This document shows positions 1 to 8,070 of a DNA stretch of 64,000 nt, one piece after another. Source of the DNA: DASZZZ01 sp036260375 (lineage in GTDB: Bacteria > Actinomycetota > CADDZG01 > WHSQ01); contig DASZZZ010000110.1 in NCBI GenBank assembly GCA_036260375.1, positions 1-64,000 of the forward strand. Direction: 5' to 3'. The translations under genes were made by a program, and so were the position numbers. The notes under the pieces were generated by a model. It made no database searches and was not told where the DNA came from. It saw nothing but the letters and a program-made list of their open reading frames with translations. Within the stretch, counting starts at the first letter, position 1. Each line of letters opens with the position of its first letter.

Positions 1-155
1 CCCAGCGACGCGTTCTCGACGTTGCATCCCGTCACCGTGCGCCCGTCGTCGACGAGCGCGGCAGCGCCGACATGGAAGCGTGAGTACGGCGCGTAGGCCC
101 GGTGCATGGTCTCCACCGCGCGGGCGCGCAGGGCCTCCCAGTCGACCTCGGTCAC
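1..155 (-). CDS. cdd: Cytidine deaminase, N-terminal part (cut by window edge)
   Basis: About 51 N-terminal residues are present before the left edge; the family is usually about 130 residues. The frame shows AYAPYSRFHVGAA followed by GCNVENAS, the substrate-pocket signature of homotetrameric cytidine deaminases. The zinc-binding Cys residues would lie beyond the edge. It would deaminate cytidine and deoxycytidine to uridine forms in the cytosol. The GTG start overlaps the stop of the upstream permease gene as GTGA, so it is the last visible member of the nucleoside-uptake operon, which fits salvage of imported nucleosides. Confidence 0.88.
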   Translation of the reverse strand, partial: MTEVDWEALRARAVETMHRAYAPYSRFHVGAAALVDDGRTVTGCNVENASL

Positions 156-1090
156 GTCGCCCCTGCGCCTTCGTAGGCACGGCCCGCCGCGGCGGGGGGT
201 TGGACACGGCCGACGAGGCCTGCGATCGCGATGATCGTAATGACGTAGGGGATCATGCGGATGAACTCCTCCGGCAGCAGCGAGATCACCGGCGCGTCCT
301 GCAGGCGCAGCGGGATCGCCTGCGCGATCCCGAACAGCAGCGCGCCGATCATGAGGCGCAGCGGCGACCAGTTGCCGAGGATGAGCGCGGCGAGCGCGAT
401 GAACCCGAGGCCCTGCGTCTGCCCCTCGCGGAAGAGACCGTTGATCTCGATCGCGAGGTACGCGCCGGCGAGGCCGGCGAGCGCGCCGGAGATCGCGACG
501 CCCGCGTAGCGCAGCGGCGCGACGCGCACGCCGACGGCGCGGGCCGCGTCGGGGTTCTCCCCGGCCGACCGCAGCCGCAGCCCGAAGCGCGTCCGGTACA
601 GCACGAAGATCGCCGGCACCGACAGCAGGAACGCGACCGGCACGACCGGCGACATGTCCTGGAACGCGCGTCCGAGGCCCTCCGGCAGCGACGACAGCAG
701 CGGGACGTCGATCGTGGCGAGGTCCGGGATCCCGGGATCGGACTGCGTCGCCTGGCCGAAGAAGAGCTGTGACATGAAGCGTGCGAGACCGATCGCTACG
801 ACGTTGATGACTACGCCCGAGACGATGTGGTCGACCCTGAACGTGACCGTCGCGAGCGCGTGCACGAGCGAGAACACGAGCCCCGACATCGACCCGATCA
901 GAAGACCCGCGATCGGCCCGTACTCGACCGTTCCCCACGCGCCCATGACCGTGCCGACGATCATCATGCCCTCGAGGCCGATGTTGACGATGCCCGAGCG
1001 CTCGCTGAACAGGCCGCCGAGCCCGGTCAGGTAGATGATCGTGAAGTAGCGCAGCCCGATCGCGATCGCGGCCCCGAGGTCTACGAACAC
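152..1090 (-). CDS. Nucleoside ABC transporter permease (NupQ-type)
   Basis: 312-residue hydrophobic protein of the BPD_transp_2 (branched-chain/ribose/nucleoside) permease family. Near residues 30-45 it has ERSGIVNIGLEGMM, a signature of the BMP-associated permeases. About eight to ten membrane segments are apparent. It starts with GTG at 1090 behind a good ribosome site (GGAGGTGA, spacing about 4). The companion permease ends 22 bases upstream. With the double ATPase and BMP lipoprotein it should form an importer for purine or pyrimidine nucleosides. Other substrates of the family, such as simple sugars, cannot be excluded. Confidence 0.88.
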   Translation of the reverse strand: MFVDLGAAIAIGLRYFTIIYLTGLGGLFSERSGIVNIGLEGMMIVGTVMGAWGTVEYGPIAGLLIGSMSGLVFSLVHALATVTFRVDHIVSGVVINVVAIGLARFMSQLFFGQATQSDPGIPDLATIDVPLLSSLPEGLGRAFQDMSPVVPVAFLLSVPAIFVLYRTRFGLRLRSAGENPDAARAVGVRVAPLRYAGVAISGALAGLAGAYLAIEINGLFREGQTQGLGFIALAALILGNWSPLRLMIGALLFGIAQAIPLRLQDAPVISLLPEEFIRMIPYVITIIAIAGLVGRVQPPAAAGRAYEGAGAT

Positions 1091-1112
1091 CGGCTCACCT
1101 CCGCGGCGCGGG

Positions 1113-2288
1113 TCACGTCGACGCCCCCTCGGCGACGGGACGCGGCGCGACGTCCTCCTGCGCGCGCACCTCGCGCTGGCGCCTCCGGTTGAGCGCGCGC
1201 CGCACGAGCTCGTACGCGACGACGACGGACAGGATCAGGACGCCCTGGAGGATGATCAGGATCTCGGTCGGCAAGTCGGTCGTGATCGCTATTCCGTCCT
1301 GCCCCCGCTGCAGCATGCCGACGAGCACCGCGGCGAGCGGGATCCCAGCGGGGTGGTTGCGTCCGAGGAACGCGACGGTGATGCCGGCGAAGCCGAGGCC
1401 GGTCTCGTAGTTCGAGCCGAGGTAGCCCTTGTCGCCGAGGATGTGGTTGAGCCCGACGAAGCCCGCGAGCGCCCCGGAGATCAAGAAGATCTTGATCTGC
1501 GCGGCGCCGATCGACACGCCGCCGGCCTCGGCCGAGCCGCTGGAGGAGCCCACCGCGCGCACCTCGTAGCCGAGCCGCGTCCGGTACAGCAGCAGCCACA
1601 CGATCACGCACGCGACGACCGCGAGTGGGAAGAACCACGTCAGGTGCACCGACCCGGGCAGCTGCTCCTCGAGCCCGAACGACCCCGCGATCGTCGGTAT
1701 GAGCGCGGCCTCGGGGAACAGGCCCGTGCGCAGGTCGATGAGGCCGCCCTCGGGCGCGCGCAGGGGATTGAGGATCGACCACGCGACGAGACTGATCGCG
1801 ATGCCGTTCATCATGATCGTCGTCACGACCTCGTGCGCGCCCGTCCTGACCTTGAGCACGGCCGGGATCGACGCCCACACCATCGCGCCGAGCATCGCCC
1901 CGAGGAGGACGAGCGGCAGCAGGATCACCGCCGGCAGGAAGTCGAGCCACAGCGCCGCGGCGGCCGCCGTCATCATGCCGACGATGTATTGGCCCTCGAC
2001 CCCGATGTTGAACAACCCGGCCTTGAACGCGACCGCGACCGCGAGCCCCGAGAAGATCAACGGCGTCGCGTACACGAGCACGCGCGCGAAGTCCTCCGGC
2101 CGCGACGTCCCGAACAGCCACACCGTGCGGTAGACGTCGAGCGGGTTCTCGTCGTAGGCGACGATGATGAGACTGCCCACGATCGCCGCGAACGCGAACG
2201 CCCCGCCGAGCGCGAGCGCCTGCGCGCCGAGCGCGTCGAGCCACGGGGGCCGCGTGCGCGCGGGGGCGGCCCCGGCGCGGGCCGCCAT
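1113..2288 (-). CDS. Nucleoside ABC transporter permease (NupP-type)
   Basis: 391 residues from the ATG at 2288, which overlaps the stop of the ATPase gene as ATGA. The open frame extends further upstream, but the coupled start is the natural one. The protein has a long N-terminal cytosolic tail and a Val/Arg-rich charged C-terminus around a BPD_transp_2 membrane core. The family motif FNIGVEGQYIVG lies near residues 95-107, equivalent to the motif in the neighbouring permease. The two permeases probably form a heterodimeric channel. Confidence 0.88.
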   Translation of the reverse strand: MAARAGAAPARTRPPWLDALGAQALALGGAFAFAAIVGSLIIVAYDENPLDVYRTVWLFGTSRPEDFARVLVYATPLIFSGLAVAVAFKAGLFNIGVEGQYIVGMMTAAAAALWLDFLPAVILLPLVLLGAMLGAMVWASIPAVLKVRTGAHEVVTTIMMNGIAISLVAWSILNPLRAPEGGLIDLRTGLFPEAALIPTIAGSFGLEEQLPGSVHLTWFFPLAVVACVIVWLLLYRTRLGYEVRAVGSSSGSAEAGGVSIGAAQIKIFLISGALAGFVGLNHILGDKGYLGSNYETGLGFAGITVAFLGRNHPAGIPLAAVLVGMLQRGQDGIAITTDLPTEILIILQGVLILSVVVAYELVRRALNRRRQREVRAQEDVAPRPVAEGAST

Positions 2289-3823
2289 CAGACCTTCGCC
2301 TCGCGGCGGCCGGTCATGCCGAGACCTATCTGCTCGCGCGACGCGTCGGGCGCGTACTCGCCCGTGATGTGGCCCTCGTAGATCGTCACGATGCGATCCG
2401 ACAGCTCGTAGATCTCGTCGAGCTCCGCGGATATCAGGAGGACCGCGCGGCCCGCGGCCTTCTGGTCGAGGATCTGACGCCACACGAACTCGATCGCGCC
2501 GACGTCGAGGCCGCGCGTCGGCTGGCACGCGAGCAGCAGGCGCGGGTCCGCCTCCAGCTCGCGCGCGAGGATGAGCTTCTGCTGGTTGCCGCCCGACAGC
2601 GTCGACGCGTCGACGTTGATCCCGCGGGCGCGCACGTCGAACTCCTTGATCAAGCGCGTCGCGAGGTCCTTGATGCGGGCGATCGACAGCATGCCGAGCC
2701 GGCCGCCGTAGTCGCGCTCGCGATGGCGGCCGAGGACCGCGTTCTCCCACAAGCTCATGTCGAGCACGAGCCCGCGCTCGTGCCGGTCCTCCGGGACGTA
2801 CGCCACGCCGCGCCGGCGGACCGCCGACACCGGCCGCCCCGCGACGTCGACGCCGTCCACGCGCACGCGTCCGGAATCGGGTGCCCGCAGGCCGATCACG
2901 ACCTCGGCGAGCTCGCGCTGTCCGTTGCCCTCGACGCCCGCGACGCCGAGGACCTCGCCGGCGCGCACGGTGAGGTCGACGTCGTGCAGGCGCCCGTCGA
3001 GCGTCAGCCCTTCGATCTCCAGCACCGGCTCGCCGATCTCGACGTCGGGCTTCTGGAGCCGGAACAGCACGGAGCGGCCGACCATCATCTCGGCGAGCTT
3101 CGCCTTGGTCGTCTCCTTCGGCGCCGTCTCGCCGACCACGCGCCCGCGGCGCAGCACCGTGATGCGGTCGGCGATCTGCAGCACCTCGTCGAGCTTGTGG
3201 CTGATGAAGACGATCGTCTTGCCGTCGGCGCGCAGCCGGTCGAGATTGTGGAACAGCTCGACCGTCTCCGACGGCGTCAGCACCGCGGTGGGCTCGTCGA
3301 GGATGAGCACGTCGACACCGCGAAACAGGGCCTTGATGATCTCGACACGCTGTTCCTCGCCGACCGACAGGTCGGCGACGCGCTTGCGCGGGTCGATCGC
3401 GAAGCCGTAGCTGCGCGCCAGCTCCTCGATGCGGTTCGCCGCGGCGTCGAAGTCGACGACCGGCGCGTCCTCGCTGCCGAGGATGACGTTCTCCGTGACG
3501 GTGAAGCGATCGACGAGCACGAAGTGCTGGTGCACCATTCCGATCCCGAGCGCCAGCGCGGCGCGCGGCGACGCGATGCGAACGGGCTCGCCGCGCACGA
3601 GGATGCGTCCTTCGTCGGGCGGGTAGAGGCCGTAGAGGACGTGCATCAGCGTCGACTTGCCGGCACCGTTCTCGCCGACCAGCGCGTGGATCTCGCCGCC
3701 GCGCAGCGTCAGGTCGACCGCGTCGTTGGCGACGACCCCCGGGAAGCGCTTCGTGATCCCTTCGAGGGTGACGAGCGGGGCGCTCTCGCGCCCCGCCGAG
3801 TCACCGTTGTCCACGGTCGTCAT
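2288..3823 (-). CDS. Nucleoside ABC transporter ATP-binding protein, two ATPase domains
   Basis: 511 residues containing two fused ABC ATPase domains, as in NupO, RbsA and MglA. The first domain has Walker A GENGAGKST (about residues 51-59) and a degenerate signature LSVGEEQ. The second keeps the signature LSGGNQQ but, as usual for this family, has a weakened P-loop (GVEGNGQRE). Length matches the family. It energises the two downstream permeases and begins 12 bases after the lipoprotein gene, so it is the second gene of the operon. Confidence 0.92.
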   Translation of the reverse strand: MTTVDNGDSAGRESAPLVTLEGITKRFPGVVANDAVDLTLRGGEIHALVGENGAGKSTLMHVLYGLYPPDEGRILVRGEPVRIASPRAALALGIGMVHQHFVLVDRFTVTENVILGSEDAPVVDFDAAANRIEELARSYGFAIDPRKRVADLSVGEEQRVEIIKALFRGVDVLILDEPTAVLTPSETVELFHNLDRLRADGKTIVFISHKLDEVLQIADRITVLRRGRVVGETAPKETTKAKLAEMMVGRSVLFRLQKPDVEIGEPVLEIEGLTLDGRLHDVDLTVRAGEVLGVAGVEGNGQRELAEVVIGLRAPDSGRVRVDGVDVAGRPVSAVRRRGVAYVPEDRHERGLVLDMSLWENAVLGRHRERDYGGRLGMLSIARIKDLATRLIKEFDVRARGINVDASTLSGGNQQKLILARELEADPRLLLACQPTRGLDVGAIEFVWRQILDQKAAGRAVLLISAELDEIYELSDRIVTIYEGHITGEYAPDASREQIGLGMTGRREAKV

Positions 3824-3835
3824 CGTCCGGGGAGC

Positions 3836-4936
3836 CTACGACTGCGGCTCCTCGGGCACCTGGATCTCGCCGTCGATGATCTGCTGCTTGAACTCGTCGA
3901 GCTTCGCCTGGATGTCCTTCGACAGCAGGTCGTCGTTGTCGTTGTACTCGTTGACCGCGTAGTCGACGCCCTCCTCGGCGAGGCCGAACGTCTGCGTGCC
4001 CGCCTGGAAGTTGTCGTCGTTCATCGCCTGGATCGTGTCGTACACCGCGGTGTCGACGCGCTTGAGCATCGACGTGAGGATGTGCGCGCGCTGCTCGGGG
4101 CTCGCCGTGAGCGACTGGTCGGAGTCGACGCCGATCGCGAGACCGTCCTTCTCGACCGCGGCCTTGAACAGGCCCGCGCCCGACGCGCCGCTCGCGTGGT
4201 AGATGACGTCGGCGCCCTGGTCGTACATCTTCGCCGACAGCGCCTCGCCCCGGGTCGGGTCGTTGAACGCCTGGGTCGAGTCGCCGATGTACTCGATGAG
4301 GACCTCGATGTCGGGGTTGACCGCCTGCGCGCCGGCCACGTAGCCCGCCTCGAACTTCTCGATGAGGCCGGTGCCCTGCTGCCCGCCGAGGAAGCCGATC
4401 GTGCCCGACTCCGACTTCAGCGCCGCCGCCGCGCCCACGAGGAACGAGCCCTCGTGCTCCTTGAACGTCAGGTTGGTGACGTTGTCGCACGGCTCCTCGA
4501 GGCACGCGAAGCCGTCGACGACGGCGAACGTCGTGTCGGGGTAGTCCGCCGAGATCTCCTGGACGCCCGGCGAGAACGCGAACCCGACCGCGACGACGAG
4601 GTCGAACGCCTGGTCGGCGAGGTTGACGACGTTGTCGTCGCGGTTCGAGCCGGTCGCGTTCGGCTCGACCCTCTCGGTGTTCTCCTCGGACACGAGGCCC
4701 TCGTCGATCGCCTGCTCGAGGCCCCGGTTGGCGGCGTCGTTGAACGACTGGTCGCCGAGCCCGCCGATGTCGAACGCAAGCGCGACCTTGATGTCGCTCG
4801 CCGCGCCCTCGCCTTGCGGGGCCGAGCCATTGCCGTCGTCGTCCGCCTGGTCGGCCGGGTTGTCTCCGCCGCAGGCCGCCGCCAGCAGCGCCAGCACGAA
4901 GAACAGGGCCAACCATCTCGTGCGATGCGTGCGCAA
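3836..4936 (-). CDS. BMP-family nucleoside-binding lipoprotein
   Basis: 366 residues from a TTG start at 4936, chosen because GGAGG lies 6 bases upstream and the N-terminus then becomes a clean lipoprotein signal: basic MRTHRTR, a hydrophobic stretch and the lipobox LAAAC followed by GGD. The mature protein begins with an Asp/Gly-rich linker. The core has the BMP/PnrA features DIGGLGDQSFNDAA, VGFAFSP and DVIYHASGASGAGL. It should be anchored outside the membrane and hand nucleosides to the permeases. It is the first gene of the operon that runs down to cdd. Confidence 0.9.
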   Translation of the reverse strand: MRTHRTRWLALFFVLALLAAACGGDNPADQADDDGNGSAPQGEGAASDIKVALAFDIGGLGDQSFNDAANRGLEQAIDEGLVSEENTERVEPNATGSNRDDNVVNLADQAFDLVVAVGFAFSPGVQEISADYPDTTFAVVDGFACLEEPCDNVTNLTFKEHEGSFLVGAAAALKSESGTIGFLGGQQGTGLIEKFEAGYVAGAQAVNPDIEVLIEYIGDSTQAFNDPTRGEALSAKMYDQGADVIYHASGASGAGLFKAAVEKDGLAIGVDSDQSLTASPEQRAHILTSMLKRVDTAVYDTIQAMNDDNFQAGTQTFGLAEEGVDYAVNEYNDNDDLLSKDIQAKLDEFKQQIIDGEIQVPEEPQS

Positions 4937-4989
4937 CGAATCCCTCCTTGTCGATGCCGGACCTCGCGCCGGCCGTGCACAACCAAGCT

Positions 4990-5001
4990 CCCCTCGAGGG
5001 G
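4990..5001. repeat. 12-bp perfect palindrome upstream of the nucleoside-uptake operon
   Basis: CCCCTCGAGGGG is self-complementary. It lies between a possible minus-strand -10 box (TATGCT, reverse complement of 5014-5019) and the TTG start of the BMP lipoprotein. It could be an operator for a dimeric repressor of the operon. No regulator gene is adjacent, so the role is only inferred. Confidence 0.35.
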
Positions 5002-5040
5002 CCTCGACGAGCCAGCATATAGAGCGGTGCTGGCCCGGGA

Positions 5041-5046
5041 TAGTGT
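5041..5046 (+). promoter_or_regulatory. Leaderless-type -10 box, cobalamin adenosyltransferase
   Basis: TAGTGT ends 7 bases before the GTG at 5054. No ribosome-binding site lies between, so transcription probably starts at or next to the start codon. Confidence 0.5.
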
Positions 5047-5053
5047 GATCGGC

Positions 5054-5611
5054 GTGAAGATCTACACGAAGCGGGGCGACGACGGCACGACCGGCTTGCT
5101 GTACGGGGGCCGTGTCGCCAAGGACGATCCGCGCACCGACGCGTACGGAACGCTCGACGAGGCGGTCGCCGCGCTCGGCGTCGCGCGCGCCTATGGTCTC
5201 GACGCGCGCGTCGAGGACGTCGTCGTGCGTGTGCAGCGCGAGATGTTCGTCGTCGGCGCGCAGCTCGCGACCGCGCTCGAGAACCAGGACCGGCTCGAGC
5301 CCGGCGTGTCGAAGGTGACGCCGGACATGGCCGCCGCGGCCGAGCGCGACATCGACGCCCTCCTGGCGGAGCATCCCCTGCCGCAGGAGTTCGTCCTGCC
5401 CGGCCGCAGCGCCGGCGCCGCCGCGCTCGACGTCGCGCGCGGCGTCGTGCGCCGCGCCGAGCGCCAGGCCGTCGCCTTGCGCCGCGCCGGGCTGCTCGAC
5501 GACGCAGAGGTCCTGCGCTACCTGAACCGCGTGTCCGACCTGCTGTTCGTGCTCGCGCGCCACGACGAGGCGAGCAAGGGCGTGCGCGCGGATCCGTCGC
5601 GCGTCCGGTGA
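5054..5611 (+). CDS. ATP:cob(I)alamin adenosyltransferase, PduO type
   Basis: 185 residues beginning MKIYTKRGDDGTTGLLYGGR, the ATP-binding N-terminal signature of PduO-type corrinoid adenosyltransferases. The C-terminal part has the Arg-rich helix ARGVVRRAERQAV and LNRVSDLLFVLAR, also typical. It makes adenosylcobalamin from cob(I)alamin and ATP in the cytosol. GTG at 5054 is preferred; a GTG at 5045 in the same frame would add three residues. The stop overlaps the GTG of the Nudix gene as GTGA. Confidence 0.93.
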   Translation: MKIYTKRGDDGTTGLLYGGRVAKDDPRTDAYGTLDEAVAALGVARAYGLDARVEDVVVRVQREMFVVGAQLATALENQDRLEPGVSKVTPDMAAAAERDIDALLAEHPLPQEFVLPGRSAGAAALDVARGVVRRAERQAVALRRAGLLDDAEVLRYLNRVSDLLFVLARHDEASKGVRADPSRVR

Positions 5612-6111
5612 AGCCGTTCCGCTTCTGTCCCGCGTGCGGAGCGGGGCTCGCCGCCCGCGACGACGGCGGAGGGCGCTGCGCGCGCTGCGGCCGGTCGTGG
5701 TACCGCAACCCAGCCCCGACGGTCGGCTGCGCCATCGTCGACGGCGACCGGGCGCTCGTCACCGTGCGGGCGCGGCCCCCGGAGCAGGGCCGCATCGACG
5801 TCCCCGGCGGCTTCCTAGAGCCCGGAGAGCACCCGCTCGACGGGCTCCGGCGCGAGGTCGCGGAGGAGATCGGCGTCGACGTCGAGGTGTCCGAGGCCGA
5901 CTTCGTCCACGCCGCGCCGCACCGCTACGGCGACGAGGGCGACTGGGTCCTCGCGCTCGGGTTCGCGGCACGCTACGCGGGCGGCGAGATCCGCTGCCGC
6001 GACGACGTCGCGGACGCGCGGTGGGTCGCCGCCGCCGACCTCGACGACCTCGACTTCGCATGGCCGCACGACCGGGAGCTAGTGAGGAGGGCGCTCGATG
6101 GACGACCGTGA
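5608..6111 (+). CDS. Nudix hydrolase with N-terminal zinc ribbon
   Basis: 167 residues. The N-terminus has CPACG (about residue 7) and CARCG (about residue 27), a four-Cys zinc ribbon as in NudC-like and related Nudix proteins. The Nudix box GGFLEPGEHPLDGLRREVAEE follows with all key Gly, Glu and Arg residues. It hydrolyses a nucleoside diphosphate linked to another group; the substrate cannot be read from sequence. It is translationally coupled to the adenosyltransferase gene. Confidence 0.88.
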   Translation: MKPFRFCPACGAGLAARDDGGGRCARCGRSWYRNPAPTVGCAIVDGDRALVTVRARPPEQGRIDVPGGFLEPGEHPLDGLRREVAEEIGVDVEVSEADFVHAAPHRYGDEGDWVLALGFAARYAGGEIRCRDDVADARWVAAADLDDLDFAWPHDRELVRRALDGRP

Positions 6112-6475
6112 CGTGGCGCGTCTGCTCGGACTGACGCGGATGGCGATCGGAGGGTTGTGCACGCTGCTGCCGCGGCGGGCCATCGCGGTGTGGGGCGCCG
6201 ACCCGGACCCGTCGCCGTCGGCCCGGCTCGCGATGCGCGGGCTCGGCGCGCGCGACTTCGCCATCGGGCTCGGGACGGTCGTCGCGCTCGAGGGCGACGG
6301 CAACCCCGCGCGCTGGCTCGAGGCGGGCGCGCTCGCCGACGCCGGCGACGCGGTCGCGGCGCTGTCGTCGTGGGCGCACCTCCCGGGCGCCAAGCGGCTG
6401 CTGTGGCTCGCGGGAGCCATCGGGGGGGCCGCGCTCAGCATGCGTCTCGCGTCGGCCCTCGACGAGAGCGCCTGA
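6098..6475 (+). CDS. Small membrane protein of unknown function
   Basis: 125 residues; ATG at 6098 lies inside the end of the Nudix gene (14-base overlap) behind AGGAGG. It is Ala/Gly/Leu-rich with two or three likely membrane helices: around residues 15-30, 45-65 and a C-terminal stretch ending LWLAGAIGGAALSMRLAS. It resembles short DUF4267-like membrane proteins, but I do not recognise it with confidence. It is the last gene of the 5054-6475 operon, and its stop abuts the stop of the convergent EamA gene. Confidence 0.7.
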   Translation: MDDRDVARLLGLTRMAIGGLCTLLPRRAIAVWGADPDPSPSARLAMRGLGARDFAIGLGTVVALEGDGNPARWLEAGALADAGDAVAALSSWAHLPGAKRLLWLAGAIGGAALSMRLASALDESA

Positions 6476-7300
6476 TCACGCCGCGACGAGCAGCGCGATG
6501 CCCGTGAGCGCGACCGCGGCGCCGGCCGTGCGGCGCCCCCCGAACGGCTCCGCCAGCAGCCGCCACCCGGCGATCGCAGCGACCACGACCGACGCCTCGC
6601 GCAGCGTCGCGACGTAGGCGACGGGCGCGAGGCGCACCGCCGCGAGCACGAGCGCGTAGGCACCGATGGAGCCCGCTCCTCCGCACGCGTAGGCGAGCGC
6701 GTGCGCGCGCAGGTCGGCGAGCGCGTCGCGCGCCCCCGCGCGCGCCAACGCGACCGGCGTGAGCACCACCGCCTGTCCCGCGACGACCGCGGCGGCGTAG
6801 CCGAGGCTGTGCCCGCCGGCCCGTACCGCGGTGGAGTCGACGAGCGTGTACGTCGCGATGGCGACGCCGGTGACGACCGCCCACGCGACGCCGCGCGCGC
6901 TGGCGCTCCCGCGCGCGGTCGCCGCGAGCCCGGCCGCGGTGAGCGCGATGCCGGCGAGTGCGATCGGCGGCAGGCTCTCGTCGAGGAACGCGGCGGCCCC
7001 GAGCGCGGCGCCGAGGGGCGCGACGCCGCGGGCGACCGGATACGCGACCGAGAGGTCGGCGAGCGAGTACGCACGTACGAGCCCGAGGCCGTACGCGCTG
7101 TGCAACGCCACCGACGCGCACAGTTGCGGCGCGACGCGCGCCGGGGGCGCCGACGCGAGCACGACGGGTGCGAACAGCAGCCCGCCGAAGACGTTGATCG
7201 CCCAGTACGCCAACAGAGGGTCCCGGCCGCGCTTGACGACCACGTTCCACGTGACGTGCAACGCGACCGACGCGAGCACGAGGAGCGTCGCCGCGGTCAT
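6476..7300 (-). CDS. EamA/DMT-family permease
   Basis: 274 residues with about ten hydrophobic helices arranged as two five-helix repeats, the layout of the drug/metabolite transporter superfamily. The N-terminus (VALHVTWNVVVKRGRDPLLAYW) has the conserved helix-1 NxxxK pattern of EamA proteins. Family members export amino acids, metabolites or drugs; the substrate is unknown. A CATCCT box lies 6 bases upstream of the ATG, a weaker form of the leaderless pattern. Confidence 0.82.
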   Translation of the reverse strand: MTAATLLVLASVALHVTWNVVVKRGRDPLLAYWAINVFGGLLFAPVVLASAPPARVAPQLCASVALHSAYGLGLVRAYSLADLSVAYPVARGVAPLGAALGAAAFLDESLPPIALAGIALTAAGLAATARGSASARGVAWAVVTGVAIATYTLVDSTAVRAGGHSLGYAAAVVAGQAVVLTPVALARAGARDALADLRAHALAYACGGAGSIGAYALVLAAVRLAPVAYVATLREASVVVAAIAGWRLLAEPFGGRRTAGAAVALTGIALLVAA

Positions 7301-7348
7301 GGCCGCAGGATGACATGCAACGCGCGCGGGCGGCTCGAGCGCGCGTCT

Positions 7349-7993
7349 CTAGACGGCGTCGTCCTGGGTCACGCGCACGAGGGCGGCGAGCTCGCTGCCG
7401 ATCGACGTGACGCCGTCGGGCGTCTCGACCGCGGTCGGCCCCTGCACCGGCGCGACGTCCTTGACGACGACGCGCACGCCCGGTCGGATGCCGTTCTTGT
7501 CGAGGTACGGCAGCACGTCCTCCTTGAGCTCGGAGATCTGCGCGACGACGCCGGCCTCGCCCGGCGCGAGCTCGCTGAGCGCGCGCAGCACGCGCAGGTC
7601 GACGGGACAGATGGGATGGCCGTGCGGACAGTAGTCGGGATAGTCGAGAGCCGCCGCCATCGCCTCCTCGACGCGCGCCGAGATCGCGTGCTCGATGCGA
7701 TGCGCCTCGCCGTGGACCTCGTACCACGCCATGCCGAGCTTCTCCACCAGCAGGCACTCCACCAGCCGGTGACGGCGCAGCATCGTGTGGGCGAGCCTGC
7801 GCCCCTCCGGCGTCAGCAGGATGGCGCCGCCCTTGACGCGGGTGAGGTAGCCCTCGGCGGCGAGCCGCTTGAGCATCTCCGACGCCGACGGCAGCGACAC
7901 GTCGAGGATGCCGGCGAGCACCGTCGCGGTGATCCGCTCGCCGTCCTCCTCGAGCCTCTTGACCTCTTCGAGGTAGTCCTCGACGCCTCTCAC
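7349..7993 (-). CDS. MntR/DtxR-family metal-dependent repressor
   Basis: 214 residues: N-terminal winged helix (SLPSASEMLKRLAAEGYL recognition region), dimerisation and metal-binding domain, and C-terminal FeoA/SH3-like domain (about residues 150-205). The metal site reads VEDYLE at the N-terminus, with Asp and Glu as in MntR where DtxR has Met10. The later motif is EVHGEAHRIEH, with His replacing the Cys102 of DtxR/IdeR. The ligand set therefore looks more manganese-like than iron-like. No metal transporter is adjacent; targets are unknown. Confidence 0.88.
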   Translation of the reverse strand: MRGVEDYLEEVKRLEEDGERITATVLAGILDVSLPSASEMLKRLAAEGYLTRVKGGAILLTPEGRRLAHTMLRRHRLVECLLVEKLGMAWYEVHGEAHRIEHAISARVEEAMAAALDYPDYCPHGHPICPVDLRVLRALSELAPGEAGVVAQISELKEDVLPYLDKNGIRPGVRVVVKDVAPVQGPTAVETPDGVTSIGSELAALVRVTQDDAV

Positions 7994-7999
7994 GAAACG

Positions 8000-8005
8000 A
8001 GTCTA
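8000..8005 (-). promoter_or_regulatory. Leaderless-type -10 box, MntR/DtxR-family gene
   Basis: On the minus strand TAGACT ends exactly 6 bases before the GTG at 7993. There is no Shine-Dalgarno sequence. Confidence 0.6.
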
Positions 8006-8070
8006 CGGCCGCGGCGGGCGCGGGGCCGGCCCCGGCGCACCCAAGTGCCCTTGTGCTAGCGTCGCTGCCG

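Noticed and set aside
2369..5611. 1080-codon open frame on the plus strand
   Set aside because: It is antisense to the ABC ATPase and BMP lipoprotein genes; only its last 185 codons (from 5054) encode a real protein. High GC keeps antisense frames open.
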